DNA from: JAUMBM01 sp964441755
GTDB lineage: Bacteria; Bacteroidota; Bacteroidia; Chitinophagales; Saprospiraceae
Assembly (NCBI GenBank): GCA_964441755.1
Contig: CAYTVG010000008.1
Span: 62,001-126,000, forward strand
Direction of reading: 5' to 3'
DNA length: 64,000 bases
Part shown: positions 36,949 through 46,206 of the stretch, piece by piece
How the letters are laid out: each line of letters starts with the position of its first letter
Numbering within the stretch: position 1 is the stretch's first letter
Notes under the pieces: model-generated
Told to the model about the DNA's origin: nothing
The model's input: only the letters and a program-made list of their open reading frames with translations
Database searches by the model: none
Made by a program: the position numbers and the translations under genes

Positions 36949-39027
36949 ATGACCACCAAATCAGTGAAAAATCGGCTTGAAATCTCTGTTTTGCAGGAGG
37001 CTTTTCGCCTGATGGCGACCGCCAAGGGGCTTGCCGATTTTTACGAATCGCATTTCAAGTTGGTTTCCAAGTATGTGCATGCTACCAGTCGCGGGCATGA
37101 GGCCATACAGCTGGCAGTCGGAATGCAGCTGACGCCCAGGGACTACGCCTTTCCATACTATCGCGATGACGCCATGCTGCTGGGTATGGGACTGCAGCCG
37201 TACGATCTTATGCTGCAGTTGCTGGCCAAGGGGGCGGACCCCTTTTCCGGCGGGCGCACCTATTACAGCCATCCGAGTCTGCGCCGGCCTGATTTTCCCC
37301 AGATACCCCACCAGTCTTCAGCTACGGGCATGCAGGCGATTCCTGCTGCGGGAGCAGCGATGGGGCTGCAGTATCGCGAGCTGATGCAGCTCGACCGCTG
37401 GGCGTCGGGGGAGGCGCCGCTGGTTGTCTGTTCGCTGGGCGACGCCAGCATTACGGAGGGGGAGGTAGCCGAAGCCTTTCAGATGGCAGCGCTTCGACAA
37501 CTGCCGATCGTATTTTTGGTGCAGGACAATGGCTGGGATATTTCGGCCAAAGCGTCGGAGATACGTGCACAGGATGCAACGGAGTATGCGGCAGGCTTCC
37601 GTGGCCTGGAGGCGGTGCGTGTCGATGGTACAGATTTTGAGCTTTGCTATCGGGTTGTCGGCGATATTTTTGAAAAAGTGCGTGCGCAGCGGCGGCCTTT
37701 CTTGCTGCATGCCAGCGTTCCGCTGCTCAATCACCACACTTCGGGTGTGCGTAAGGAGTGGTATCGGGACGACCTTGACGAGCACCTGCTGCGCGACCCG
37801 CTGCCGGTGCTGCGGGGGATGCTGCTGGATGCGGGGCTTGAGGAGGCTGCGCTGAGCGCTGTGGAAGCTGCTGTTGCAGCCTTGATTGCGCAGCAATTTG
37901 AAGAAGCACAGGCTGCGGACGAGCCATCGGCCGCAGATCTGACGAGGCATATTTTTGCCCCTACGGGGCTTACGGAAGAGCAGGGCGAGCGGCAGCCTGC
38001 CGGCGGCGAGCCGAAGGTGATGGTTGACTGTGCGCTGCATGCGGTGGGCGAGCTGCTGCGCGACCATCCTGAGTGTCTTTTTTACGGACAGGATGTGGGC
38101 GGCCGCCTCGGCGGCGTTTTTCGCGAAGCGGCGACGCTGGCCGACAAGTATGGGCACGAGCGCGTTTTCAATACCCCCATACAGGAGGCCTTCATCATTG
38201 GTAGTACGGTGGGCATGTCGGCGGTAGGCCTCAGGCCTATTGTGGAGGTACAGTTTGCCGACTACATTTGGCCGGGGCTCAACCAGCTTTTCACGGAAGT
38301 CAGCCGCAGTAGCTATCTTTCCAACGGCAAGTGGCCGGTGAGTATGGTGCTGCGGGTGCCGATTGGTGCCTACGGCAGCGGCGGCCCTTACCACAGCAGT
38401 AGTGTGGAGTCGGTGCTGACGAATATCCGGGGTATCAAGATCGTTTATCCCAGCAATGGTGCGGATCTCAAGGGCTTGCTGAAGGCCGCCTATGAGGATC
38501 CCAATCCGGTGGTGGTGCTGGAGCACAAGGGCTTATACTGGTCAAAGGTGCCGGGCACTGAGCAGGCCCGCACGGCAGAGCCGGCGGCTGATTACCGGGT
38601 GCCTATCGGCAAAGCGCGGCAGGCGCTGGCGGCCGAAGAAGCGGCTATGGCCGGCGGAGAGAGTGTGCTGGTTGTGGCCTACGGCATGGGTGTCCACTGG
38701 GCGCTGCAGGCTGCGCAGCAGCTGCCCGGCAGGGTAGAGGTGCTGGATCTGCGGAGCCTTTTTCCCCTCGATGAAGAGGCGATCTTTGCTGCTGCGCGCC
38801 GGCACGGCCGCATATTGGTGGTGACGGAAGAGCCTGTCAACAATACGTTTGCGCAGAGCATAGCGGCCCGCATACAGGAAAACTGCTTTGAGCAGCTGGA
38901 CGCGCCCGTGCGCGTTGTGGGTAGTGAAAATGTGCCCGCCATACCGCTGAATAGCCTGCTGGAGCAGGCTATGTTGCCCAATGCAGAAAAAATTGCCAAA
39001 GCTTTGGGGGCTTTGCTGGCGTATTAA
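36949..39027 (+). CDS. 2-oxoacid dehydrogenase E1, fused alpha and beta subunits
   Basis: A 692-residue thiamine-diphosphate enzyme. Residues 1-320 are the alpha part, with the ThDP motif beginning GDASITEGE and ending QDNGWDIS. Residues about 350-692 are the beta part (PIQEAFIIGSTVGMSAVGLR, VEVQFADYIWPGLNQ, VLRVPIGAYGSGGPYHSSS, VTEEPVNNTFAQSIAARI). It decarboxylates a 2-oxoacid and acetylates or acylates a lipoyl E2; the branched-chain 2-oxoacid type is likely. Fused alpha/beta E1 proteins of this size are typical of Bacteroidota. No E2 or E3 gene is nearby. Confidence 0.93.
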   Translation: MTTKSVKNRLEISVLQEAFRLMATAKGLADFYESHFKLVSKYVHATSRGHEAIQLAVGMQLTPRDYAFPYYRDDAMLLGMGLQPYDLMLQLLAKGADPFSGGRTYYSHPSLRRPDFPQIPHQSSATGMQAIPAAGAAMGLQYRELMQLDRWASGEAPLVVCSLGDASITEGEVAEAFQMAALRQLPIVFLVQDNGWDISAKASEIRAQDATEYAAGFRGLEAVRVDGTDFELCYRVVGDIFEKVRAQRRPFLLHASVPLLNHHTSGVRKEWYRDDLDEHLLRDPLPVLRGMLLDAGLEEAALSAVEAAVAALIAQQFEEAQAADEPSAADLTRHIFAPTGLTEEQGERQPAGGEPKVMVDCALHAVGELLRDHPECLFYGQDVGGRLGGVFREAATLADKYGHERVFNTPIQEAFIIGSTVGMSAVGLRPIVEVQFADYIWPGLNQLFTEVSRSSYLSNGKWPVSMVLRVPIGAYGSGGPYHSSSVESVLTNIRGIKIVYPSNGADLKGLLKAAYEDPNPVVVLEHKGLYWSKVPGTEQARTAEPAADYRVPIGKARQALAAEEAAMAGGESVLVVAYGMGVHWALQAAQQLPGRVEVLDLRSLFPLDEEAIFAAARRHGRILVVTEEPVNNTFAQSIAARIQENCFEQLDAPVRVVGSENVPAIPLNSLLEQAMLPNAEKIAKALGALLAY

Positions 39028-39042
39028 TGGAGGAAAATAGTG

Positions 39043-39088
39043 AAATTGCATCAGTTTTTGGCCGGCCGGCCAAAAACTGATGCAATTT
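39043..39088 (+). terminator. 46-bp perfect palindrome after the E1 gene
   Basis: Two 23-base arms centred on GGCCGGCCGGCC are followed by a T-run that continues the right arm (ATTTTTTTA). It begins 16 bases after the E1 stop and is a strong intrinsic terminator. Confidence 0.85.
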
Positions 39089-39150
39089 TTTTACCTCCCC
39101 GGCTGCACGGGCGTAGCCCTGCCGCCGGCGTTTATTTTTATCTTTTGCTC

Positions 39151-40356
39151 ATGAAAAAACTGCTCATGCTTTTGGCTGTCCTCTCGGTTGTGCAAGTCCG
39201 GGGGCAGTCGGTTGACAGTGCGCTGCTCGATAAGGCGCGTGAACTGGCGCATCGCTATATCATCGTCGACGGACATGTAGACCTGCCCTATCGGCTGCGG
39301 GTGCAAAATTTCAGGCCTGCCAAGGAGTATGTAGGGATTCCTATACAGACGGAGGAGGGCGATTTCGATTATGTGCGGGCCAAGAAGGGCGGACTGGATG
39401 CACCTTTTATGTCTATTTATATTCCTTCTTCCTATCAGAAGACCGGTGGTGCTAAAGAGCTGGCAGACAGTCTGATCAATATGGTTAGAGGCATAGCGGA
39501 TGCCCATCCCGACAAATTTGCCGTCGCTACCTCGCCGGACCAGATCGAGCAGCAGTTTGCCCGCGGGCTCATCTCGCTGCCCATGGGTATGGAAAACGGG
39601 GCGCCTATAGAGGACAAGCTGCGCAATCTGCGCTACTTTCATCGCCGCGGTATCCGCTACATTACGCTCACCCACGCGACGGACAATCTGATATGTGATT
39701 CTTCCTATGACCCCAGCCGTACCTGGAACGGGCTCAGCCCTTTCGGCCGGGAGGTGGTGGCGGAGATGAACCGTATCGGCATGATGATCGATATTTCGCA
39801 TGTGAGCGACAGTGCTTTTTGGCAGGTGATGGCGCTGAGCAAGGCTCCCTGTATTGCCAGTCATAGTTCTGCCAGAGTTTTCACGCCTGGTTTTGAGCGC
39901 AATATGAATGATGATATGATCAAAGCGCTGGCTGATCGAGGTGGAGTGATCATGATCAATTTTGGCGGTGCCTTTTTGGATATAGAGGTGCAGCGCCACA
40001 GCGACAGCCTGCGCAACCTGCTCAACGAGCAGCTCAAGGCTCGGGGGCTTGACCGAAAGACTGCCGAAGGCAAGGCTTTCGTGGAGGCTTTTCGCAAAGA
40101 AAACCCCAGCCTGTATGCCGATGTGCAGAAGGTGGCCGACCATATTGACCATGTGGTGCGCATTGGTGGTATCGGTTGTGTGGGATTGGGGTCTGACTAT
40201 GACGGGGTCGGGGACAGCCTGCCGGTGGGGCTGAAGGATGTTGCTGATTATCCCAACCTGATTTACGAATTGCTGCGCCGCGGCTACAGTGAGGAAGATA
40301 TTGCTAAGATCTGCTATCGCAATCTCTTTCGGGTGTGGCGTGCGGTAGAAGGATAA
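39151..40356 (+). CDS. Secreted M19 membrane-dipeptidase family protein
   Basis: A 401-residue metallopeptidase. The ATG at 39151 gives a signal peptide (MKKLLMLLAVLSVVQVRGQ). Zinc-site motifs of M19 renal-type dipeptidases are present: VDGHVDLPYRL (His and Asp), LPMGMENG (bridging Glu), IDISHVSD and IASHSSAR (His ligands), and GLGSDYDGV (Asp). It should cleave dipeptides, including D-amino-acid-containing ones, outside the cytoplasm. Ten bases separate it from the first permease gene, so its products may be imported by that transporter. Confidence 0.95.
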   Translation: MKKLLMLLAVLSVVQVRGQSVDSALLDKARELAHRYIIVDGHVDLPYRLRVQNFRPAKEYVGIPIQTEEGDFDYVRAKKGGLDAPFMSIYIPSSYQKTGGAKELADSLINMVRGIADAHPDKFAVATSPDQIEQQFARGLISLPMGMENGAPIEDKLRNLRYFHRRGIRYITLTHATDNLICDSSYDPSRTWNGLSPFGREVVAEMNRIGMMIDISHVSDSAFWQVMALSKAPCIASHSSARVFTPGFERNMNDDMIKALADRGGVIMINFGGAFLDIEVQRHSDSLRNLLNEQLKARGLDRKTAEGKAFVEAFRKENPSLYADVQKVADHIDHVVRIGGIGCVGLGSDYDGVGDSLPVGLKDVADYPNLIYELLRRGYSEEDIAKICYRNLFRVWRAVEG

Positions 40357-40366
40357 GCTACGGAAG

Positions 40367-41794
40367 ATGCTGTTGTACTTGATCAGAAGGCTGCTGTTGT
40401 TCGTCCCTTCCCTGCTGCTGATATCGCTGTTGGCATTCGGGCTCAACCGCTGTGCGCCGGGCGACCCTGTGAGTCAGTTTTTGACGATGGATGAGAACAG
40501 CAAGACGGGCAACGACTATCGCCGCTACCAGCAGGCGTATGCGGCGATAGCGGAGCAGCTCGGGCTGGACCGGCCGGTTTTTTACTTTACGCTCACGACG
40601 GCAGCTTATCCGGATACCCTTCATCGCGTTTTGCAAAAAGAACAGCGGGCGCTGCTGGCAGCGCTCACCGACCAATACGGCTGCTGGCCCGAGATTGATG
40701 CTTACTACCGCAGCCTGCAGGCGGCGGAGCAGTCGCTGCTGCGGTTGCGGCTCAGCAACGACGCGGCCATTCGCGCGCGGACGGCCCTGCTGCAGTTGTA
40801 CGTGCAGGCCGGCGAAGCCGCCCGGCAGCGGCGGATCGACAGCCTGGCGGCGGCGATCCGCCAGGACAGCCTGTTGGCGGCCGGCTGGCGGCCGGCCTAT
40901 GAGGCTGTGGCGCAGGCGCATGCGGCCATGCTGGCTGCTGCCAGCCCGCATAAGCACCTGCTGCCGGCCTTCCATTGGCACGGTTTGCACAACCAGTACC
41001 ACCATTGGCTGTCGAATGTGCTGCGGGGCGACTGGGGGCGGAGCTACCGCGACGAGCGGCCTGTGTTCGACAAGATCGCTGAAGCGCTGCGGTGGACGGT
41101 GCTCATCAACCTGCTGAGCGTGTTGCTGGCGTATTTGCTGGCGGTACCGATAGGGGTGTATTCGGCTGTTTATCAGGGTTCTGCGTTTGATCGTTGGACC
41201 AATAATGCACTCTTGTTGCTGTACTCAGTCCCCGGCTTTTGGCTGGCTGTGCTGCTGTCGGTATTTTTCACCAATCCGCAATACGGGATGGACTGGTTTC
41301 CGGCCATGGGCATGGGCGAGCCACTGCCGGGCGATGGCTGGTGGGAAAAGCTGCAGCTGCGTGCATCGCATCTTGTACTGCCCGTGACAGCACTCACCTA
41401 TGGTTCGTTGGCTTTCATAGCCAGGCAGTTGCGTTCGTCGATGCTCGAGGCGCTGGCATCCGACTACGTGCGCACGGCCCGCGCCAAGGGCCTGCCCGAG
41501 CGGGTGGTCATTTGGCGGCACGCCTTCCGCAATGCCCTTTTTCCACTCATAACCCTGCTGGCGGGTGTACTGCCGGCAGCCATGGCCGGCTCGCTGGTCA
41601 TCGAGACCATCTTCAACATACCGGGCATGGGGCTGTTGACGATCGAGTCTATACAAAACAAAGACTGGCCGGTGGTCTATGCCCTGCTGTTTATGACAGC
41701 CCTGCTGACCATTGCGGGGATACTGCTGGCAGATATGCTCTATGCCTGGGCGGATCCCCGGCTGCGTTTGGGAGCAACAAAAGCGGAACAATAG
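40367..41794 (+). CDS. Dpp/Opp-type ABC transporter permease (DppB-like), enlarged
   Basis: A 475-residue inner-membrane permease. It starts like DppB (MLLYLIRRLLLFVPSLLLIS, then RCAPGDPV) and ends with the EAA loop region RAKGLPERVVIWRHAFRNAL and five membrane segments. Usual DppB proteins have 310-340 residues. Here about 150 extra residues of helical, Gln/Ala/Arg-rich sequence are inserted in the first periplasmic loop (about residues 60-210), before NVLRGDWGRSY. It pairs with the next gene, which starts directly after its stop. No ATPase or binding protein is encoded in the window. Confidence 0.9.
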   Translation: MLLYLIRRLLLFVPSLLLISLLAFGLNRCAPGDPVSQFLTMDENSKTGNDYRRYQQAYAAIAEQLGLDRPVFYFTLTTAAYPDTLHRVLQKEQRALLAALTDQYGCWPEIDAYYRSLQAAEQSLLRLRLSNDAAIRARTALLQLYVQAGEAARQRRIDSLAAAIRQDSLLAAGWRPAYEAVAQAHAAMLAAASPHKHLLPAFHWHGLHNQYHHWLSNVLRGDWGRSYRDERPVFDKIAEALRWTVLINLLSVLLAYLLAVPIGVYSAVYQGSAFDRWTNNALLLLYSVPGFWLAVLLSVFFTNPQYGMDWFPAMGMGEPLPGDGWWEKLQLRASHLVLPVTALTYGSLAFIARQLRSSMLEALASDYVRTARAKGLPERVVIWRHAFRNALFPLITLLAGVLPAAMAGSLVIETIFNIPGMGLLTIESIQNKDWPVVYALLFMTALLTIAGILLADMLYAWADPRLRLGATKAEQ

Positions 41795-43024
41795 ATGAGG
41801 GAGCGTTCATTTTTTGGAAAAAACGTAGCGGCGGGCGCAGGGCGCCGGTGGCCGCTGCGGGTCGTCTACGGGCTGCTGCTGATTGCCCTGTTGGCAGACC
41901 TGCTCGCCAACGACAAGCCCCTCGCCTGTCGGCTGGAAGGCCAGTGGCATTTTCCGGTTTTTCGGCAGCTGCTGGTGGATGCGGGCCTGGGGCAGTGGCC
42001 TGCTGCGCAGCTAAATGCCGACTGGCACAGCTACACCTATGAATTCAGCTTGTGGCCACTCATCCGCTACACGGCCAATCGGTTAGATCTTAAAAACAGT
42101 AATTATAAGAGCCCTTTCGACCTGCAGCAGCTGCGTTCGCCGGCTTTTCGCCACTGGCTGGGTACCGACCGCCTCGGGCGGGACACGGCTGCCGGCCTTG
42201 TGGCCGGTACGCGCACGGCCGTATTGGTAGGCGGCCTGGCCATGGGGCTGGCAGGCCTGCTGGGCCTGCTGCTGGGCGGACTGGCCGGTTTTTTTGGCGA
42301 CCACGGCTGGCAGCTAAGCCGCGCCCGCCTTGGCGGCGGGCTGCTGGGCCTGCTGGCGGGGGTGTTTTACGGATTTCTCTCCCCCTACTTTACGGGCGGG
42401 GGGGGCTTTTTGGGAAAAATAGCCCTTGGCTTTGGCCTGGTGCTTACGGGCGTATACCTGCTGGCCGCTTTGGCGCAGCGCCTGCTGCGGCGGCGGCCCT
42501 GGTGGCAGCAGCCGGTGGCGCTGCCCCTTGACCTGCTGGTCATGCGGCTGGTAGAAATCATCGACGCCATACCCGGCCTCATGCTGTTGTTGTCCATACT
42601 GGCCATTGTGGCCAGGCCGTCGATCTGGACGGTGGTGGTGGTGATCGCCCTCATCGGCTGGATAGGCGTGGCGCGCTTTGTGCGCGCGGAGTTGCTGCGC
42701 ATCCGCGAACTCGACTACATAACCGCTGCCCGCAGCATTGGCTTGTCGGAAATGCGCATTCTCTGGCGGCACGCCCTGCCCAATGCCTTGCGGCCGGTGA
42801 TCATTACGCTGGCTTTCGGCGCTGCCGCCGCGATTCTGCTGGAAGCTTATCTGTCATTTCTGGGGATCGGGCTGCCGCCTGATCTGGTGACCTGGGGAGG
42901 GCAAATACAGGCAGTGCGCTCCAATATTGCTGCCTGGTGGCTGGCCGTTTTTCCGGGACTGGCGATTTTTGTGACCGTAGCTTCGCTCAATGTGTTGGGG
43001 GAGAGTTATTTGGAGCGGAAATAG
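41795..43024 (+). CDS. Dpp/Opp-type ABC transporter permease (DppC-like), enlarged
   Basis: A 409-residue permease whose ATG follows the DppB-like stop with no gap. The DppC hallmarks are HWLGTDRLGRD, EIIDAIPGLMLL and the EAA loop ARSIGLSEMRILWRHALPNALRP. It is longer than the usual 280-300 residues. One extra stretch lies in the first periplasmic loop. A second, with two extra hydrophobic segments (GLLGLLAGVFYGFLSPYF and IALGFGLVLTGVYLLAALAQ), is inserted after the second membrane helix. Together with the DppB-like partner it should form a heterodimeric peptide channel. The ATP-binding subunits must be encoded elsewhere. Confidence 0.9.
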   Translation: MRERSFFGKNVAAGAGRRWPLRVVYGLLLIALLADLLANDKPLACRLEGQWHFPVFRQLLVDAGLGQWPAAQLNADWHSYTYEFSLWPLIRYTANRLDLKNSNYKSPFDLQQLRSPAFRHWLGTDRLGRDTAAGLVAGTRTAVLVGGLAMGLAGLLGLLLGGLAGFFGDHGWQLSRARLGGGLLGLLAGVFYGFLSPYFTGGGGFLGKIALGFGLVLTGVYLLAALAQRLLRRRPWWQQPVALPLDLLVMRLVEIIDAIPGLMLLLSILAIVARPSIWTVVVVIALIGWIGVARFVRAELLRIRELDYITAARSIGLSEMRILWRHALPNALRPVIITLAFGAAAAILLEAYLSFLGIGLPPDLVTWGGQIQAVRSNIAAWWLAVFPGLAIFVTVASLNVLGESYLERK

Positions 43025-43099
43025 TCTTTTGCCGCGGGGCGACAAAACGCATCACGGCTCTTCAGTTGGCGGCTCCTGCCGCCGGCGGTGGGGTTTTTT

Positions 43100-43822
43100 T
43101 CAAAAAAACCTGCGCCCTGCGCCCAGCCAGACCTTGCGCTCTGCTGCGGGCATTTTCTCAATAGCATAGCGCAGCATGACGCGGGGCATACGGTCGAGCT
43201 GCTTTTCCAGAAAAGACTCCGCCACCGCCGGGTTTGTTAGCCAAAGCTCGCGCAGCATCCAGCCGGAGGCCTTGTGGATGAGGTGGTGGGGGTGGCCGAG
43301 CAGCATCTCACACAGCCTCAGCAGATCCTGATAGTCACCAGCTTTTGCCAGCCGGCCGGCAGCGATGAGGGCGATGCGGTTTTTCCACATGGAGGGATCT
43401 TCGGCAAGCTGGTAGAGGATGCTCCGGTCTTTGTCCAGCAGCCATTGCCCCAGGATGATGTGGGCGCAGGAGTCGATCAGATCCCAGTTGTTGAGGGCAT
43501 CGATCTCGTCAAAAAAAAGCTGGACCCAGACTTGCCCGGCCCGTCGACGGTAGTCGGCGGTAAACTTGTGGTTGAGGAGAAACACTCCACACAGGCGTTC
43601 TTCATGTAAGGCAGAGCGCAGCAACTGCCGGATGTCGTCGGCCTGGACGACAGCAGCATATTTTTTAGCAATCCGGCGCTGCTCGGGCACACGCACGCCC
43701 AGAAACTGGTCACCCTCGGCATAGCCGCCGGGCAGGGCCTGGAAGTAGCGCGCCTTGCGGGGGATATCGGCGGCAACAGCCGCCTCGCGGAGATCAGCCT
43801 GAAGATCTGAAAGGAGGGACAT
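43100..43822 (-). CDS. DNA alkylation repair protein (AlkD-like)
   Basis: A 240-residue HEAT-like-repeat DNA glycosylase. The FLGVRVPEQRRIAKKY opening, the catalytic NNWDLIDSCAH segment (conserved Trp and Asp), and HKASGWMLRE all match AlkD-type enzymes, which remove 3-methyladenine and 7-methylguanine without base flipping. It has its own ATG at 43822 and lies alone, convergent with the permease operon. Cytoplasmic. Substrate range is inferred from family. Confidence 0.93.
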   Translation of the reverse strand: MSLLSDLQADLREAAVAADIPRKARYFQALPGGYAEGDQFLGVRVPEQRRIAKKYAAVVQADDIRQLLRSALHEERLCGVFLLNHKFTADYRRRAGQVWVQLFFDEIDALNNWDLIDSCAHIILGQWLLDKDRSILYQLAEDPSMWKNRIALIAAGRLAKAGDYQDLLRLCEMLLGHPHHLIHKASGWMLRELWLTNPAVAESFLEKQLDRMPRVMLRYAIEKMPAAERKVWLGAGRRFF

Positions 43823-44094
43823 GAGATTCGTGGTTTGTGTCAGCCTGCGATAATTGTCTGTCGCGGGGACAGTCTATGACAAAGGTAGGATTTTTCTGGC
43901 GCTAATAATTTCCCCTGTAGCAATATGGCAACTGCTGGTTACATGTGTATGTATGAGGACCAGGGAGGTACTGGGTCAGCAAGCTAGCAGAGGCAATATT
44001 ACCCGTCATGAAACGACAGCTACTATTGCATCCGAATTTTCGCGTCACAACAGGATGTTAGCAGCAGAATTATCGCAGCCAAATTATTATTTAG

Positions 44095-44283
44095 GGCGGG
44101 CTGACTACACTCAACCTGCGGGACGGCCTTGGCCGCACCTTGCAGGTGATGCAGGCCATGCTGCCGGCGGGTTATCATGCGTATAAAGTCAATGCCAGGG
44201 CACTTGGATTGACGGGTATTGTAAGCTACACGCTGCAGTGTGGTGCATATCAGGAGACCCGGCAAATGATTATTGTCGAATAA
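44095..44283 (+). pseudogene. Relic of a T9SS C-terminal sorting domain
   Basis: Sixty-two codons read as the end of a T9SS type A sorting domain (LNLRDGLGRTLQV, then LGLTGIVSYTLQCGAYQETR and a final QMIIVE). An in-frame TAG stands directly before the segment at 44092, another stop lies upstream, and no suitable start exists. The rest of the protein is gone. A terminator hairpin still follows the stop, which supports a dead gene rather than a chance match. Confidence 0.65.
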
Positions 44284-44309
44284 CAGACATACGCAGGCCG
44301 ATCAGCAAT

Positions 44310-44343
44310 AACCTGCCCTTTGGCCCAGGCCAAGGGGCAGGTT
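44310..44343 (+). terminator. Hairpin after the T9SS relic
   Basis: A 16-base stem with one G-T wobble (AACCTGCCCTTTGGCC) and a 2-base loop is followed by GTTTTTTT. It is the terminator of the former gene whose tail remains at 44095-44283. Confidence 0.75.
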
Positions 44344-44457
44344 GTTTTTTTAAAAAAATATACACCTCCTGCCGGGGCTTAGTGAGGGGCTAAAAAGCAG
44401 TGGCGGGTTACAGCAAAGCAGGACCCCAAAAGGGGGCCCTGCTGATGCATAAGAGTT

Positions 44458-45864
44458 TTAGTTGTCCGCCATACGGACGATCTTCGGAAAAAAGCTGCCA
44501 ACCACATCAACCAGTTCTGTTTGTTGCTGCATGACAGTATGAATATCCTTGTAGGCAAAGGGAGCTTCGTCAATGCCACCGCCCAAAAGGGTAATACCGT
44601 GCTGCTGAAGTAGCTTCTGCATCTGCTCGGATGTAATACTATTGCGAGCCTTAGATCTGCTCATCAGTCGTCCCGCCCCGTGTGAAGCGGAATGTAAAGC
44701 AGGTGCAAAGCCTTTACCTCTGACGATGAACCCCGGGGATGCCATAGAGCCGGGAATGATGCCCATCACACCTGCACCTGCAGGGGTAGCTCCCTTTCTG
44801 TGTACAATCACTTCACGCCCCTGCCAGTTTTCTTTCCAGGCAAAATTATGGTGGTTCTCCACAATGCTCACAGGCCTGCGCCCCAGCAGCTTGCTGATTT
44901 TATTATGAATCACCTGATGACATGCTGTAGCATAATCACCTGCCAGATTCATAGCTGCCCAATACTCAGCGCCTGCATCTTCATCAAGATAAAGCCATGC
45001 CAGCTGTTTCATTTCCTGGGCCAGCCTGCGCTTGCTGATGGCAACATTGGTATAATACTGCGCAACCTTCGCACCTAATGCACGTGAGCCCGAATGCGAA
45101 AGTACTCCCAGATAAGACCCCGCCTGCAGTCCAAGCTGCGTATCCTCTGCAGGTAAATCAACAATGCCAAACTCTACGAAATGATTGCCTGAACCGGAAC
45201 TCCCCAGCTGTTTCCAAGCCTTGGCATGCATGTTTTTTAGCAAAGGCATTTCAAAAAATAAAGGATGATCCATGACAGGGTGCTCCTCAGATTGCTTAAA
45301 CATGGCGCTACTGCCAAACAGGGTGGTCTCCTTGAGGGTGTTCACGAAAAACGATCGTTTGTTTTGCAGGTCGGCAGGAGGCAGGTCATAGATACTCAGG
45401 CACATACGGCAGCCAATGTCAAGGCCGACGCCATAAGGAATGACGGCATTGTCTGTGGCTAGTACACCTCCAATAGGCAACCCATAGCCGGTATGACCAT
45501 CGGGCATGATCGCTCCGCCAAGGCTGATGGGCAATTTGGCTGCCTGGTACATCTGGTTCAGTGCCGGTGCTCCGATCTGCTCCTTCCCAAAGATGGCAAA
45601 CTGGATACCTTGCTGGTTGGAAGAAGTATCGGCAGCTTCCGTAGCAGCAGGGGGCTGGTTGTACTTATCCACCAATGGTCCCAGGAGCTCGTGCCCGCTG
45701 AAATCTTCGGGTTTACCCATGAAGGCAGTAAGTAGTGAAATTGCTTCCTTCGTTTGGTTGTATTTGAGTTTGCTGTGTATGAGCTGTATGGCCTCCGACA
45801 GCATGGGGCTGTCTTTGTATCCGAGTCTGTACATCGCTTTAGCGATGGTTTTTAACTTTGCCAT
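44458..45864 (-). CDS. rtcB: RtcB-family RNA ligase
   Basis: A 468-residue RtcB-type ligase, which joins 2',3'-cyclic phosphate (3'-phosphate) and 5'-OH RNA ends using GTP and Mn2+. The metal and active-site motifs are visible: GVGLDIGCRM (Asp, Cys), SGSGNHFVEFG (Asn, His), SHSGSRALG (His), and the guanylylated histidine in SHGAGRLMSR. Start at the ATG at 45864; the stretch upstream is not conserved. No archease or RtcA gene lies alongside. In bacteria RtcB is usually linked to RNA repair after damage by toxins or antibiotics. Confidence 0.95.
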   Translation of the reverse strand: MAKLKTIAKAMYRLGYKDSPMLSEAIQLIHSKLKYNQTKEAISLLTAFMGKPEDFSGHELLGPLVDKYNQPPAATEAADTSSNQQGIQFAIFGKEQIGAPALNQMYQAAKLPISLGGAIMPDGHTGYGLPIGGVLATDNAVIPYGVGLDIGCRMCLSIYDLPPADLQNKRSFFVNTLKETTLFGSSAMFKQSEEHPVMDHPLFFEMPLLKNMHAKAWKQLGSSGSGNHFVEFGIVDLPAEDTQLGLQAGSYLGVLSHSGSRALGAKVAQYYTNVAISKRRLAQEMKQLAWLYLDEDAGAEYWAAMNLAGDYATACHQVIHNKISKLLGRRPVSIVENHHNFAWKENWQGREVIVHRKGATPAGAGVMGIIPGSMASPGFIVRGKGFAPALHSASHGAGRLMSRSKARNSITSEQMQKLLQQHGITLLGGGIDEAPFAYKDIHTVMQQQTELVDVVGSFFPKIVRMADN

Positions 45865-46107
45865 GTCTGTTGTTTTCGGTAAATGCAGTGCCTGCCTGCA
45901 CAAGGTGCAGGTCAAAAATCTTGCAAATGAAATAAATTAGAAGAAGGAAAGCTAAGCGGCCTGGCCGTTTAGATTGCTAGAAGAAAATAGCAGTGAAGGA
46001 AAACAAGACATGACTTTGAACTTTTTACAGTTTGCAATCTGTTGACTGATGCTTAACGCATCGACAGGGTGGATTAGTTCCTGCATTGTAATTTTTTTGT
46101 CATAAAA

Positions 46108-46165
46108 AAAGGTATTTCAGCAGTTGGCTGCCGCCCGGGCGGCAGCCAACTGCTGAAATACCTTT
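46108..46165 (-). terminator. 58-bp perfect palindrome ending the electron-transfer block
   Basis: Two 29-base arms without a spacer, centred on GCCCGGGC, are followed on the minus strand by TTTTATG. This is the longest perfect palindrome in the window. It lies 42 bases after the ccsBA stop and marks the 3' end of the eight-gene block. Confidence 0.8.
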
Positions 46166-46181
46166 ATCTACAGAGCTTTTA

Positions 46182-46197
46182 GGCGGCTAAAGCCGCC
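46182..46197 (-). terminator. Short hairpin directly after ccsBA
   Basis: A 7-bp GC-rich stem (GGCGGCT) with a 2-base loop sits 10 bases downstream of the ccsBA stop on the minus strand. It is followed by AAAAGCTC, not by T residues, so the larger palindrome beyond it is the probable terminator. Confidence 0.45.
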
Positions 46198-46206
46198 CGA
46201 AAAAAA

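Larger units (their letters stand above)
43823..44457. other. Intergenic region with a gene relic and a terminator
   Basis: About 635 bases separate the AlkD-like gene from rtcB. The middle part holds a decayed T9SS tail, listed separately, followed by its hairpin terminator. The left part should carry the promoter for the AlkD-like gene. No intact gene is seen. Confidence 0.6.
45865..46206. other. Intergenic region between rtcB and ccsBA
   Basis: About 340 bases. The left part is upstream of rtcB and should hold its promoter. The right part has a 58-base palindrome and a short hairpin that end the electron-transfer block. No coding sequence is seen. Confidence 0.5.

Noticed and set aside
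39091..40446. A 451-codon minus-strand frame over the dipeptidase
   Set aside because: The plus strand holds all the M19 metal motifs and a signal peptide. The minus product looks random.
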